Below, piece by piece: positions 1-9,495 of a DNA stretch of 64,000 bases (position 1 is the stretch's first letter; each line of letters opens with the position of its first letter). The position numbers were made by a program, and so were the translations under genes. Under the pieces are notes generated by a model. That model did not search any database. It saw only the letters and a list, made by a program, of their open reading frames with translations, and was not told the DNA's origin. The stretch is from Ostrinia nubilalis (Eukaryota > Arthropoda > Insecta > Lepidoptera > Crambidae), in the NCBI RefSeq assembly GCF_963855985.1, contig NC_087090.1, positions 11,096,501 to 11,160,500 of the forward strand, written 5' to 3'.

Positions 1-65
1 GTGGGCAATAGCTATACGGTTTACCCTACATACATATTATACATAGTAACACCCAGACCCATCAC
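1..65 (-). mobile_element. SINE body, distal part of a split SINE
   Basis: Read on the - strand, positions 65-1 carry the 'GGTCTGGGTGT.ACTATGTATAATAT' body that follows the tRNA-like head in the fuller SINE at 48952-49235. The head of this copy lies at 721-838; the two parts are separated by the 655-bp element at 66-720, so one SINE was split by a later insertion. The body runs out of the window at position 1. Confidence 0.7.
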
Positions 66-720
66 CACAGAATAAGTAATAGTACAGGTACAGAAGGATT
101 ACTCCGCAAGACGATTTAAATAAATGCGAGTCTTGCTAAGACGCGATACAGTGGAATTCAGCTCGCACAGCACTACGTACCTACAATTTTATTCACCTAC
201 AAGTTTTGTCTCTTTCTATCGCGTGCCTCTGAACTCTTCTTACGCTGTTAGGGTTGCTGTCTAGTAGTGTCTAGTAAAAAAATAATTAATCTACTTATTC
301 GTAATGAGGTACGCATTCATTATGGAAAACCTTGGGAGAGGCCTTTTTCCAGCAGTGGACGTCATTTGGCTGGAACGAACGAACGCATTCTGAGCAGTAG
401 TCATGGTAGGTTAGGTTACTATCCTAAGAATTATTGATTACCTACATGGCCAACATACCTTTCAGCATCTTTGGGAAGCGAAAAAAAAGATAAATCCGGT
501 AGATTTCTTTTCGAATTTAAACACCCGAACGCCGCACAATAATATTTCTTTCTCTTTATGTCCATTTTTAAATAATACTTCGATCATAGAATTAGGTACT
601 ACAACGCACGCCAGCGTCCTGACGGGCGCGCGCGTGACACTCGACTGATATAATACCCGCCGGCGGGGCGCTTCGCTGTAGGTAATTATCGGATGTACCG
701 CGCGGAGTGAGCCAGGCCTG
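66..720. mobile_element. 655-bp insertion element, copy 1
   Basis: The segment begins CACAGAATAAG and ends GCCAGGCCTG. It is flanked by CCATCAC at 59-65 and 721-727, a 7-bp target duplication (8 bp with one mismatch), and it interrupts a SINE. A second copy occupies 50786-54848, itself expanded by a 3.4-kb insertion. No convincing terminal inverted repeat is visible; the right end read inward (CAGGCCTGGC) resembles hAT-type termini. Internally it holds a LINE 3' end (325-395) and a GC-rich part (about 610-700). The site used by the 3.4-kb insertion in copy 2 is empty here at 227-234. Confidence 0.75.
325..395 (+). mobile_element. RTE-like LINE 3' end fragment
   Basis: The stretch carries 'GGCCTTT.TCCAGCAGTGGACG', the usual end of the RTE-type LINE reading frame in Lepidoptera (conceptual ...VQQWTS), followed by a short GAAC/AACG repeat tail. 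The same end recurs at 15183-15250 (- strand) and 54455-54515. It is only the last few dozen bases of the element. Confidence 0.6.
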
Positions 721-838
721 CCATCACAGTAATTTAAATTCATCATTTAAATTTCTGCCCGGCCGGGAATCGAACCCGGGACCTCTCGGCATAGTAGTAC
801 GTTCCGAACCACTACGCCAAACGGCCGACAGTGACCAT
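721..838 (-). mobile_element. tRNA-derived SINE, head part
   Basis: On the - strand the sequence has a Pol III A box (TGGCGTAGTGG) and a B box (GGTTCGATTCC) in a tRNA-like head ending CCCGGCCGGGCAG, then a short body cut off by the element at 66-720. The rest of the body is at 1-65. It is a SINE head and not a working tRNA gene, because the same head with the same body recurs at 48952 and 56434-56702. Confidence 0.8.
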
Positions 839-1102
839 TAACGCGCGAAGGCGAGCGAACGGAGCGAGCGAAGTGAGCGTGCCGCGGTAGCGGCCGCCGA
901 GCGCTAGAATCACCTCTATTGTTAATGAATAATTTGGAAATTTCCATGAAAAGAATGAAAATTTAAATTTAATCTAAATGAAAATTAATTTAGAATAAAT
1001 TTAATATTAACTAAGTACCCACAAAATAATAATAACCACAAGCTAATTTGTTTTCCATTCTATGCACCAATCAAATTATTTTGTAAATTGTTTATCATGA
1101 AA
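839..1102. other. no gene seen; short imperfect GCGAGCGAA repeats
   Basis: The stretch is AT-rich apart from 840-905, which holds a run of GAGCGAA-type near-repeats and a GC-rich patch. Nothing coding or structural was recognised. Confidence 0.4.
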
Positions 1103-1268
1103 TACTTTGGGAAAAGTAACTTTGCCAAACAATAATTTGGTAAACAATAATATGCCAAAAACGATATTTGCTAAACAAAAATTTGCAATAAGTTGTTTTG
1201 CCAATGAAAATTTGCGAAACGTTGTTTGCGATGTGATAATTTGGGAAACGTTTTTGGCCAAACATTAG
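1103..1268. repeat. degenerate 15-16 bp tandem array (TTTGCCAAACAATAA-like)
   Basis: About ten imperfect units of roughly 15-16 bp follow one another. Their core is TTTGsnAAACrwTrA (for example TTTGCCAAACAATAA, TTTGGTAAACAATAA, TTTGGGAAACGTTTT). The ORFs across it on the - strand follow from the repeat. It resembles the subterminal motif arrays of other elements in the window, but no termini could be assigned. Confidence 0.6.
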
Positions 1269-1881
1269 TAATCCCATTGCAATGCTTCCGTCTCTGCTCC
1301 ATATACATACAATAATGTTGTGTAACATTATATGCTTTTTTATAATAATTAATTATACAAGGTGTTGATTTCAATCCTCGCCATATTTAGGGAGTTGATT
1401 AAGGCGATTAGAGTCCTCAATGACCTTGGGCGTTTGACCTTCACGCCGCGAGCAACACCCGCGTACCCCGCACCAAAAACTCCGATTTGACACCGATCAA
1501 AAATACACGGGCATAGGTAGATACAGAATAGAAGCTCTTTCTTCATACATTACTGCCTATTATTTTAAACTTAAATTGATGAACCTTGATGTCGGTGTCA
1601 TTTAACTCAGGCGTAAAGGTATTTAATAAAAATAACAAAATCCATGAACATTTTGTACGGGATAAAATTTTATTTTATTTTTCGTAAATTTTCTAATGCT
1701 TTTGTCGGTTCAGTCGTTCTCGAAATTTGAACAAACCCGACTTTATTACAAGCTTTTATTTAGCTTGCAATTTATGATGTATGTAGGTAATTACATAAAT
1801 GTTTGTTCGGGTGGAATCTTGCAAGCTGAATTAGTTGCAAGCTGAATTAGTTAGACCAACTTCCTGACGACAACTAGGCTA

Positions 1882-2160
1882 GATGACAAAATTTCAATTA
1901 TTTGTCCGCCAGACAGATAATTAGAAAATATTAGTTATTATTTATTTTCTTTCATAATTAAATAATAACAGTGCTACATCGAGTTGAAATGGCGCTTGAG
2001 TAGAATTTTTACTCAAATGTGACGTCACGACGCGACATTTCAACTCAATATAATACTGTAATTATTCGATTATGGAAAAAATTAAAAAATATGAGTCTAA
2101 TATTTTCTAATTATCTGTCTGACGGACTAAATAGAATTTCGATTTCATTACCCAGTCATC
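1882..2160. mobile_element. palindromic MITE, GATGAC termini
   Basis: The two halves are inverted copies: GATGACAAAATTTC and GTCCGCCAGACAGATAATTAG on the left pair with CTAATTATCTGTCTGACGGAC and GTCATC on the right. A second inner palindrome joins GAGTTGAAATGGC to GACATTTCAACTC. No coding sequence. Confidence 0.6.
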
Positions 2161-3240
2161 ATCCCTATTGGAACGCATTAGTACCTACCTAGTATGGTCT
2201 ATGGCTTAAAAAAGCAAATGTTTCTGCTTTTGTCTATCACTTATGAAGAATAAACTGAAAATGTATTTGTCTTTTTATTAGAAATCCTTCATCAATTGAG
2301 TTCAAATTTCGGATATACATGTAATTCGGGTGACAATGCAATATTGTGATGACATGGAGCTGGAAACTGCAGGGTCTGATGATGGAGCTGGAATGTGGCC
2401 ATAGGAATAGGCTAGTTTCTTTAAAAAAGACTTTTGGTCCGTCAATTTTACATTATCAAAAAATATTGGACACGGGATATTTTTATTTTTCAATTAAACA
2501 AGTAATTACGAAGATAATGATGCGATGAAATTCCGCGTGACGACACAAATCGCCACATTTTTAAGCATGCCTTGACGTCATGTGCCTCATCTTCTGAACT
2601 TTGGTGCGCTTCATCTCTTTAAATTTTCATAAGTTTAAAAAAGTGAAAAATACATTTAGAGTTTTTTTTTGGTAAGTTCACCGACGGTCTTATTCAAACT
2701 CTTGCTACTTTCTTGCTTTATCCACGAAACATCCCTATTCTTCGAAATTATTACGATCTACAAACGGAAAATCTCTGCTACTACGCCGCAGTAAATTCCC
2801 CATCATAAATAAAAAGATTTTTTTTAAAACAAGCTCTTTTATGCTAATAATTTTGGTTTCATGACATGCTCCTAAAATTCATCACCTTATAAGAGGATTT
2901 TAGTTTTTATCTGCGAAACTTTTTAATAGTAGGTACGTTTCATGGTTTGGTAATTTAGGGAAGTTTATTTGCACTTAACATGAAAAATATGGCATCAATG
3001 TACTGAGTACCTATGCACCTTCAGTGGCAACAACAAGGTCTACTGGGTACCTATAGTCTACTAAAGGCATGAAATAGATTAATTTCACTAAAAATTAAAA
3101 CCAACTCCAAAACGAATCACCAAAAGGTAGGACACCGACACCGACTCCGAAAATGGCTAATTTTGTAATCAGTATCCAAATTTTTAATAAGTTCTATAGA
3201 ACAATTCAATACCACTTTATCTTAATTTTTTTTAATGTGA
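2161..3240. repeat. old dispersed repeat fragments
   Basis: Pieces resemble the repeats at 19200-19500 and 57500-58350: 'GGTCTGATGATGGAGCTG...TGTGGCCATAGGAA' at about 2372-2408, the following AT-rich stretch to about 2480, and 'TTTAAAACAAGCT.TTTTAT' at about 2823-2842. The rest is AT-rich sequence in which nothing was recognised. Confidence 0.4.
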
Positions 3241-3326
3241 CAGGAGGCAAACGAGCAAACGGATCACCTGTTGGTAAATGATTACCGTCACCCATAGACA
3301 CCCGCAGACCCAGGGGCGTTACAGGT
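3241..3326. repeat. dispersed SINE/LINE-like repeat fragment
   Basis: The stretch 'CAAACGGATCACCTG.TGGTAAATGATTACCGTCACCCATAGACACC' is a motif found in many lepidopteran interspersed repeats. Only this short core is recognised. Confidence 0.45.
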
Positions 3327-3673
3327 GTTATTTTTAATTGTGGTATTTTCGCGAAGAAACATATTTAAAATCTAATTCTAATAAGTATGAAAAATATAAA
3401 TTGTTTTCTTCACGTAAATCGATTAAGTTACAGATTCTGACTAGCTCCTAATTTGGATACTGATTGCAAAGGCCTAGTAAATAAATAACGTAATAATTTT
3501 TCTACTTGTATTTATCTAGTGCAGTTGTTTTGGAGTCAATTATAGTTTTTTTACACTAATAGATTCTATTCAGGTAGAAAATAGCGTCTGAGCGCGTCAT
3601 AATTCAATTGTATTGTCTGACTGCACGTACTCTATGAACAATTCTGACATAAAATCTATTGTCGAACAAAAGC

Positions 3674-3797
3674 TGGGTTGCACCATCTTACTTCAACTTT
3701 GACAAGCGTCAAAAGTCTGTCTAACTCCATACAAAAAACACCGGTTATCGCCAAAGCTACGGTCAAAGTTAGGTCACGTCAGGTGGTGCAACTTAGC
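3674..3797. mobile_element. small MITE, GGGTTGCACCA termini
   Basis: GGGTTGCACCATCTTAC at the left pairs with the inverted GGTGGTGCAACTTA at the right, and CTTTGAC pairs with GTCAAAG just inside. A truncated relative (GGGTTGAACCATCTTAC) is at about 8782-8850. Confidence 0.6.
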
Positions 3798-4613
3798 CAA
3801 AGAAAAAATTCATTTTGATCGCTAATGTCAGTTTGTAGCGAGTGACACAACCTCCCCGTCTGAAGGCCAGCGGCCGACTGCCGCCCGCACCCCGCGAAGG
3901 CCCCCTCAACAGCAAAACGTTCGGAATTTATCAAAAGTAAAATTTATGAATGAAAGTAATGTTCGATTGAAAAACGCAACGTGTCATTTAAAGGTTAAAG
4001 AATTCCCAATCTATTCGTGCAAAAATCTTTTAAATTAACATAGCCGTTTTGGAGGAGTAGGGAATTTAAGTAAAAAATCGATGTCCCGTATTTATTTTTT
4101 TAATCCAAAACAAAGAGACGTAGCGAAAATTCAAACGTCACAAATGTAGTCCTTGAACTGTTGTATAACATATATTTTTTTCAACTATTTCTGTCCAGCA
4201 GTAAAAGAGGAGTAGGCTTTACAAAATGCCCATTTAGCGCGGATTGAGGACACTAATCGCCTTAAGTAGCTTATTCTGATCACGAATCAGTAAAAAAAAT
4301 TACTTCGAAATAAAAATGAACTTTAGTTAGTCAACTACTTTACGTGGCTTCCTTCTGTAGGCTATCCAACATGATAAGCGAGCGATCCGCGTGGCTCGAT
4401 GGTGCCGCAGTGTAAACGTGCAGTATTGCGAGCCACAGTACAGTTGATGTCGCACGGAAAATATTCGCTAAAAAGTCCACTTTCGTTTGTATTTTTTTTG
4501 TGGAAAATGCGTTTATATAAGTCATAATAGATCACCTAAATAAATATGGTGAGGATTGAAATCAACACCCTGTATAACTAACAAGCTTTGTTTTATAACT
4601 AAAATAATTTTAG

Positions 4614-4812
4614 GCTTCATCAAACCCCTGGCGCTCATTACGAATCGGCTGCTACTAGAATGTACGTTGGAGGCCGCACAGAGACTATTCGATCGTGCTC
4701 TATAGAGTCTATTGAATTTGCAAAAACAATGCTAAATGCTCAAAGTAGTCCAAAAGAAAAAATACAAGCTATGAAGAATGCCATAAATGCTCACAAGAAC
4801 TATACAGTACAG
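4614..4812 (+). CDS. CrAT: CrAT exon (third from last)
   Basis: This 199-bp exon starts after TTTTAG with one base of a split codon, then encodes LHQTPGAHYESAATR...GGRTETIRSCS and ends at the donor CAG|GTAATA in phase 0. It holds the substrate-pocket Y-E-S/T-R and G-R-T-E-T segments of the acyltransferase fold. Confidence 0.88.
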
Positions 4813-6358
4813 GTAATATTTTCATAAAATTACATCTGTTATCACTTAAATTATAACTAGGGATCAATTCAATATCAGATTTACCAGGAGGCTAAGTGAA
4901 CACTTTAATAGAAAACCCATCGAATAGTATAGAGACTGGGGGAGGAGGAAATAAATGGGGTAAATCCCCACTGAGCTAAGTACCTAATCTTCGTAATCAA
5001 GTACATACTATAATAATATTATTATTTCTTTAAGGCACTTCAAGGATATGGTGTTGACAGACATCTGCTTGGATTGAAACTTACTGCTTTGGAAAATGGA
5101 ATAGAAGTTCCCAAATTGTACTCGGATGCAGGGTATATCAAAAGTGCACACATGAGAATTTCCACAAGCCAGGTAAATACCACCGATAGAAATCGTTACA
5201 GGGTTAAACAAATGAATATTCCAAAGAGACAATATGGTAATTTCAATGGATGAATTTGGTTAAATTACGTTTGAAAGACATTATCATAGAAAAAATATAA
5301 TTTTTCAGATAAGTTTTTGTTCTTTACTTGATAAAAGATGGAACGTTTAAACACTACAACTACACTAAAGGCTGATTTACACGTATTAAGTAGTTAAGTA
5401 GGTAACTAAAAGGCAATGCCGGAAATAGGCGCATTTTTTTTCGCGCGGCCAACAACCAAACCTTGTTGTTATATTACAAAATAGTGTGATAAACCAAACT
5501 TACTATGACATGTATACCTCTAAACCCAGTCTGAACTGAGTTACGAGCGTTAGAAGTTAGATGATTTTACATACTACTAGATTTATATGAAACTTTGCCT
5601 TTTGCGCGCAAGTTTTGTAAGAAATTGCAACAAAATAGCGACATTGTATGTGTAAACAAACAATACAACCTATTATAGTCTCCACCTCCAGCCATTAGTG
5701 TGGAGCAGAATCAACGCAATAAAAGAAGGATGGCACTATACAAACGCCATCGACACTGACATGTTACATTCGGACATTCTAGTACATTGAGATAATGCAG
5801 GGCAGACAGGCAATACATCCACTTACTCGTACTGCAGATGTTCCATGTTCAAACATCAAATGCCGTAACATTGAATGATCATAATATCGAAAGGTAGATT
5901 CATCGTGACATCTTCTTCTTCTATTCGTATTCGGTTCTCTTTTCTTCGTCTTCGTCTCTTCTCCGCTTCGCCTTGGTGCCGGGCCGGGCCTTAATCGAAA
6001 ATCACATACTCCGAGGATTTCTTTAAGATTACACAGATAATAAATTAAAAAAATATGTTTAGTCATGCCTATCCTAGGAAACCTTTTTGATAAACAAAAT
6101 AATCTTAAATTCTTAATAAACATGACTCTTGTATATTTGCAGGTCGCCTGTAAATGCGATGGATTTATGTGTTACGGACCATTAGTAGCTAATGGATATG
6201 CTACGTGCTACAATCCTCGCGATAATGATGTCAACTTTGCAACATCTTCATTTGCGTCGAATACCGAAACAGACTGCAGTAAATACCGAACGGCTTTGGA
6301 GCAGTCCCTCCAAGACATGCACGATGTTTTGCTACAAAATACACAGTCTAAACTGTAA
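4614..6358 (+). CDS. CrAT: carnitine O-acetyltransferase, last three exons (partial gene)
   Basis: Enzyme of the choline/carnitine acyltransferase family, which moves acetyl groups between CoA and carnitine. Coding exons are 4614-4812, 5035-5172 and 6143-6358 (stop TAA at 6356). All junctions are AG/GT and phases agree. Together they give the C-terminal 183 or so residues; the family is about 600-650 long, so the N-terminal two-thirds lie left of the window or were not found. Family signatures in order are YESAATR, GRTETIRSCS, GVDRHLLGLKL, STSQ (carnitine-binding STS motif) and GYATCYNP. The protein ends in SKL, a type 1 peroxisomal targeting signal, so at least part of the product is expected in peroxisomes. 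Conserved spacing and motifs fit CrAT better than a mitochondrial CPT, but a carnitine octanoyltransferase cannot be excluded. Introns are TE-rich. Confidence 0.88.
5035..5172 (+). CDS. CrAT: CrAT exon (second from last)
   Basis: This 138-bp exon (46 codons, phase 0 at both ends) encodes GYGVDRHLLGLKL and ends with ISTSQ just before the GTAAAT donor. The S-T-S triad contacts carnitine in this family. Confidence 0.88.
5400..5645 (+). repeat. dispersed repeat, direct copy at 50081-50290
   Basis: 'GGCAATGCCGGAAAT.GGCG', 'TTCGCGCGGCCA', 'CTATGACATGTATACCTCTAA' and 'CAGTCTGAACTGAGTTACGAGC' recur in the same order and orientation at 50081-50290. It lies in the last CrAT intron. Family unknown. Confidence 0.6.
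6143..6358 (+). CDS. CrAT: CrAT last exon with SKL terminus
   Basis: This exon opens after TTTGCAG with VACKCDGFMCYGP and has the conserved G-Y-x-x-C-Y-N-P segment. It closes NTQSKL-stop. An upstream ATG in the same frame at 6065 lies in the intron and is not the start of a separate gene. Confidence 0.88.
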   Translation, partial: VACKCDGFMCYGPLVANGYATCYNPRDNDVNFATSSFASNTETDCSKYRTALEQSLQDMHDVLLQNTQSKL

Positions 6359-6550
6359 AGCTTTTTAATCAGCAAGTTTTGTCATATGTACTGAAATGCA
6401 TTTTACCTTGTCATTTCTACATAACTACTTTGATACGTTTTAGTTTAAGAAATTGGGTATTGGTGGAGAAATTATGCATATTATGTAACTTAAATATTTA
6501 TAATTTATGTAACTTAAATATTTATAATTCACTGTAATACTTATAATAAT

Positions 6551-6778
6551 CCCAACTAATATTATAAATGCGAAAGTAACTCTGTCTGTCTGTCTGTTAC
6601 GCTTTCCCGCTTAAACCTCGCAACCGATTTTGATGAAATTTGGCATAGAGATAGTTTGAGTCCCGGGAAAGAACATAGGATAGTTTTTATCCCGGTTTTT
6701 GAAACAGGGACGCGCGCGATAAAGTTTTTCTGTGACAGACAAAATTCCACGCGGGCGAAGCCGCGGGCGGAAAGCTAG
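6551..6778 (+). mobile_element. Lep1-type Helitron, non-autonomous
   Basis: The element starts with 'ACTAATATTATAAATGCGAAAG', has a CTGT microsatellite and the 'ACCGATTTTGATGAAATTTGG' core. It ends 'GGGCGAAGCCGCGGGCGGAAAGCTAGT', the typical CTAGT 3' end of lepidopteran Helitrons. No Rep/helicase is encoded. It lies about 190 bp past the CrAT stop and may be in its 3' UTR. Confidence 0.85.
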
Positions 6779-6914
6779 TAAGTACTAAATGTTAAAGATG
6801 TATAATGCCTACATATTTTAAGTGATTGTTATTACAAGACTGACAAATAATCTTGCGTTACACTAGTTGCGTTATAAAAGGCTTGAGATTATTATAATTT
6901 CCTTTTATTGTAAA

Positions 6915-7154
6915 CTAGCTTTCCGCCCGCGGCTTCGCCCGCGTGGAATTTTGTCTGTCACAGAAAAACTTTATCGCGCGCGTCCCTGTTTCAAAAACCG
7001 GGATAAAAACTATCCTATGTTCTTTCCCGGGACTCAAACTATCTCTATGCCAAATTTCATCAAAATCGGTTGCGAGGTTTAAGCGGGAAAGCGTAACAGA
7101 CAGACAGACAGACAGACAGACAGAGTTACTTTCGCATTTATAATATTAGTTGGG
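6915..7154 (-). mobile_element. Lep1-type Helitron, inverted second copy
   Basis: Same family as 6551-6778 but on the opposite strand, with near-identical sequence and a longer CAGA/GACA run. The two copies form an inverted repeat with arms of about 230 bp and a spacer of about 135 bp. Confidence 0.85.
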
Positions 7155-7357
7155 ATTGCCGAATCGCTAATAAATTGTAACTGTTTACATTTGCGTATTA
7201 ATTATAATACTATGTACATATATGTAGACGACTGCCCATCAACTTAGACCAATGAATAGTACTGTAATTAGTACAGTATCATACCGTGAGTTAGTAACTA
7301 TCAACTCATCTTCAAATCAGTCAATCACCATTCTTGGGGGGGTGCCACGCCGCTATA
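7155..7357. other. no feature seen
   Basis: AT-rich spacer between Helitron and foldback; no gene signals seen. Confidence 0.4.
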
Positions 7358-7780
7358 AAGGGTGGAATTTTGTAATGCCACCTGGAGGAAAAGTACTCTT
7401 AATATATAAATTTTTTCTCAAAGAAACATTCCTTTATTTTTGAAAAGAAATAGAACTGCATTCAAAGATTTCCAAAAATTTGCGTGCCACACCCGGGAAT
7501 CGAACTAACTATAGTCTGTTAAAAATTACACCCTGTATTTTTATTACATCGATCGTTAGGGTTTAGTATAAGGATGAAATCTCTCTAACAAACTTGATAA
7601 ATCAAATGAAAGGAAAATATGTTACAGAAAATTGTATGGTACGTTAGTGAATTTTCGAAAATCTTTGAATGCAGTTCTGTTTCTTTAAAAAAATAAAGGA
7701 ATGTTTTCTTTCAGTAAAATTTTCTATCTACAGTATTAAGAGTACTTTCCCTCCAGGTGGCATTACAAAATTCCACCCTG
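7358..7780. mobile_element. foldback MITE, GGGTGGAATTTTGTAATGCC termini
   Basis: The left end (C/A)AGGGTGGAATTTTGTAATG at 7358 and its inverted partner ending CCACCCTG at 7780 are flanked by TATA on both sides. Arms of about 110-190 bp pair imperfectly through 'AAGTACTCTTAAT' and 'GAACTGCATTCAAAGA'. A broken relative is spread over 18223-22745. Confidence 0.75.
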
Positions 7781-8071
7781 TATACGCGCATGATTAATAC
7801 ATTAATTCTTATTCGAGCGGTAGTAGTAACCGCTTAGTTCAGTCAAATCAAGAAATACTTTTATTTTTTGTTTTGCTTCAACGTTTGCTTTAACACAAGG
7901 TCAGCAGGCACTGCGGTATTTATGCAAAATAAATAGCAATGCAATGTAAGTACTACCTATTAATGATTTATGGTGGATTTAACTAATTGTCTTTAACACT
8001 TCCGATTAGGAATTCCCAACCCTTTTATAGACTAATAGTTAGTAGTTTGCAGGAAGAACCTCCCTTTTATT
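7781..8071. other. no feature seen
   Basis: AT-rich, no ORF or repeat relation recognised. Confidence 0.35.
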
Positions 8072-8292
8072 GGCTTATTCCACTATTCCCCGGGGATAAG
8101 TGAACTTTTTGTTCACTAATCCCCGTTAACGCCAATTGGAGCTTATAATGGGAATAATGAACTTAAAAGTTCATTAATCCCCGTTATATTAGGATTTTAT
8201 TTTGAACGTAATGGGGATTTATGAACTTTTTAGTTAATTATTCCCCAATATAAGTTCCAATTTAACGTTAACGGGGAATAGTGGAATAAGCC
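8072..8292. mobile_element. 221-bp element with GGCTTATTCCACT termini and TTCATTAATCCCC array
   Basis: Terminal inverted repeat GGCTTATTCCACTATTCCCC / its complement. Flanking 8-mers CTTTTATT and CTTTAGTT match at 6 of 8 bases, so an aged 8-bp duplication. The interior is almost entirely repeats of (G)TTCAyTAATCCCCGTT in both orientations. No coding sequence. Its termini are related to those of the element at 9404-11760, whose inner motif differs. Confidence 0.7.
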
Positions 8293-8900
8293 CTTTAGTT
8301 GGGAACCCTTGCGTTTTAGCAAAAGTGTGCGAGTTGGTTGCAGTACTTTTCTATTTTGTGGTTGCAGTCTAACGGTGGCACAGATTTAATAGACAGCCAT
8401 TTTTAACTACCTAAAGCTATTTCCGTATGCCTGTTGAAAAAATCTCGCAAACTGTCGATGTCCAATTCTTTAAAAAAAAACGTGCTCAATCAATTGTAAT
8501 GTTTCTATTATAAATAAATAAGTAAATACTCATTGTTTTATTATTTAATTAAGACCATTATACAGATTGCGAACTATAAAAACGCATGTGTAATAATATT
8601 GTAAAGCTAGATTATTTTACATAAAATATTTATATTTTATAATACATTTTTATTTTAAATTAGAAATTTGATATTTAATATATATATTTACATCAAATAA
8701 TGCTCTTTTTTTTCTTCTTAAAATACCTATCAGTAGCGATTTTCAGATTCTGCGCTTGGGCAACGTTCTCAACAGAGTCTACTTGGGTTGAACCATCTTA
8801 CTTTAACAAATGTCAAAAGTCTGTCAAACTGTACTAAAACGCCGGTTAACGTTATTTATACACTCGGCGTCATAAAAAACGCACCTCCCGCGACAATAAC

Positions 8901-9107
8901 TTAGCCTAGGTGCAGAACTTATAGTTGGCCGATTAACTATCGGTCTAGTATTAATTGGTGGAGTATTAAGTGGTATTAACTAGTCGGGTTTACTGTATGA
9001 AAGTGCGCACATTTTACACTGATTTGATATCCGCCGATTCTTCATACAAAATAAAATCGGGCCCAACTATCGGACAACTAAAAGTTGGTGGTCTGCGCCT
9101 AGGCTAA
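8901..9107. mobile_element. MITE with TTAGCCTAGGTGCAGA termini
   Basis: TTAGCCTAGGTGCAGAACTT pairs with the inverted right end TCTGCGCCTAGGCTAA. AGTTGGCCGAT and ATCGGnCAACT repeats fill both arms. Superfamily uncertain; the possible TTA target would fit Harbinger-like elements. Confidence 0.65.
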
Positions 9108-9495
9108 AGATCATGGAGGTGGTATATACGTCGGTGCTAAAGATTGTCCTCTGACACAAACATGGTGCTCCACCAATTTGGTGTTATTTGAAAGCCCAAT
9201 ACTGAAATTTAAAGAAAAACACACATTTAATAAACGATTAACAGGTACCAGCAGGCTGATTTTAGCACTGTCTGAAACCCTACTACTATTGTAACTTTGT
9301 TTCCTGTAATTCCTTTGTTTATATTAAAAAAAGCAATAAACTTTTTTTTTATTTACTGGCTTTGAAAATAAAATAGTGGCTAGTGTTCAACTACTCAATT
9401 GATGGTTTATGGGTGAACAAAATAGATTTTTTAGCAGGGTTCGAAAATATCCGATATTTATTATAAATATCAAAATATCGGATATTTATGATATA

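Larger units (their letters stand above)
1358..4572. mobile_element. foldback element with CARGGTGTTGATTTC termini
   Basis: The left end CAAGGTGTTGATTTCAATCC at 1358 pairs with the inverted right end closing CCCTG at 4572, both next to TA. Further inward, 'AAGGCGATTAGnGTCCTCAAT' at about 1400-1420 pairs with about 4243-4262; the right arm is interrupted between about 4265 and 4535. The interior holds smaller repeats (1882-2160, 3241-3326, 3674-3797). It ends 41 bp before the CrAT exon at 4614, so it lies in that gene's intron. Confidence 0.6.

Noticed and set aside
462..746. 94-codon minus-strand ORF in the 655-bp element
   Set aside because: The second copy of the element (54600-54849) has a disrupted frame, and no domain is visible.
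755..832. tRNA-like sequence with A and B boxes (also at 48953-49026 and 56631-56699)
   Set aside because: The same heads are joined to a common non-tRNA body and A/T-rich tail, so they are SINE heads; cloverleaf pairing in the acceptor stem is poor.
4340..4525. 61-codon minus-strand ORF next to the CrAT exon
   Set aside because: It lies in a segment interrupting a foldback arm; no homologue, splice context or conserved motif recognised.
6065..6358. ORF starting with Met at 6065 as an independent gene
   Set aside because: The first 26 codons are intron; the part from 6143 is the CrAT last exon with a clear acceptor.
6562..6750. Recurrent ORF with MEFCLSQKNFIARVPVSKTG (also 6943-7143; MQFCLSQ... 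at 23591-23797)
   Set aside because: It recurs only because the non-autonomous Helitron recurs; it is antisense to the repeat core and has no protein features.
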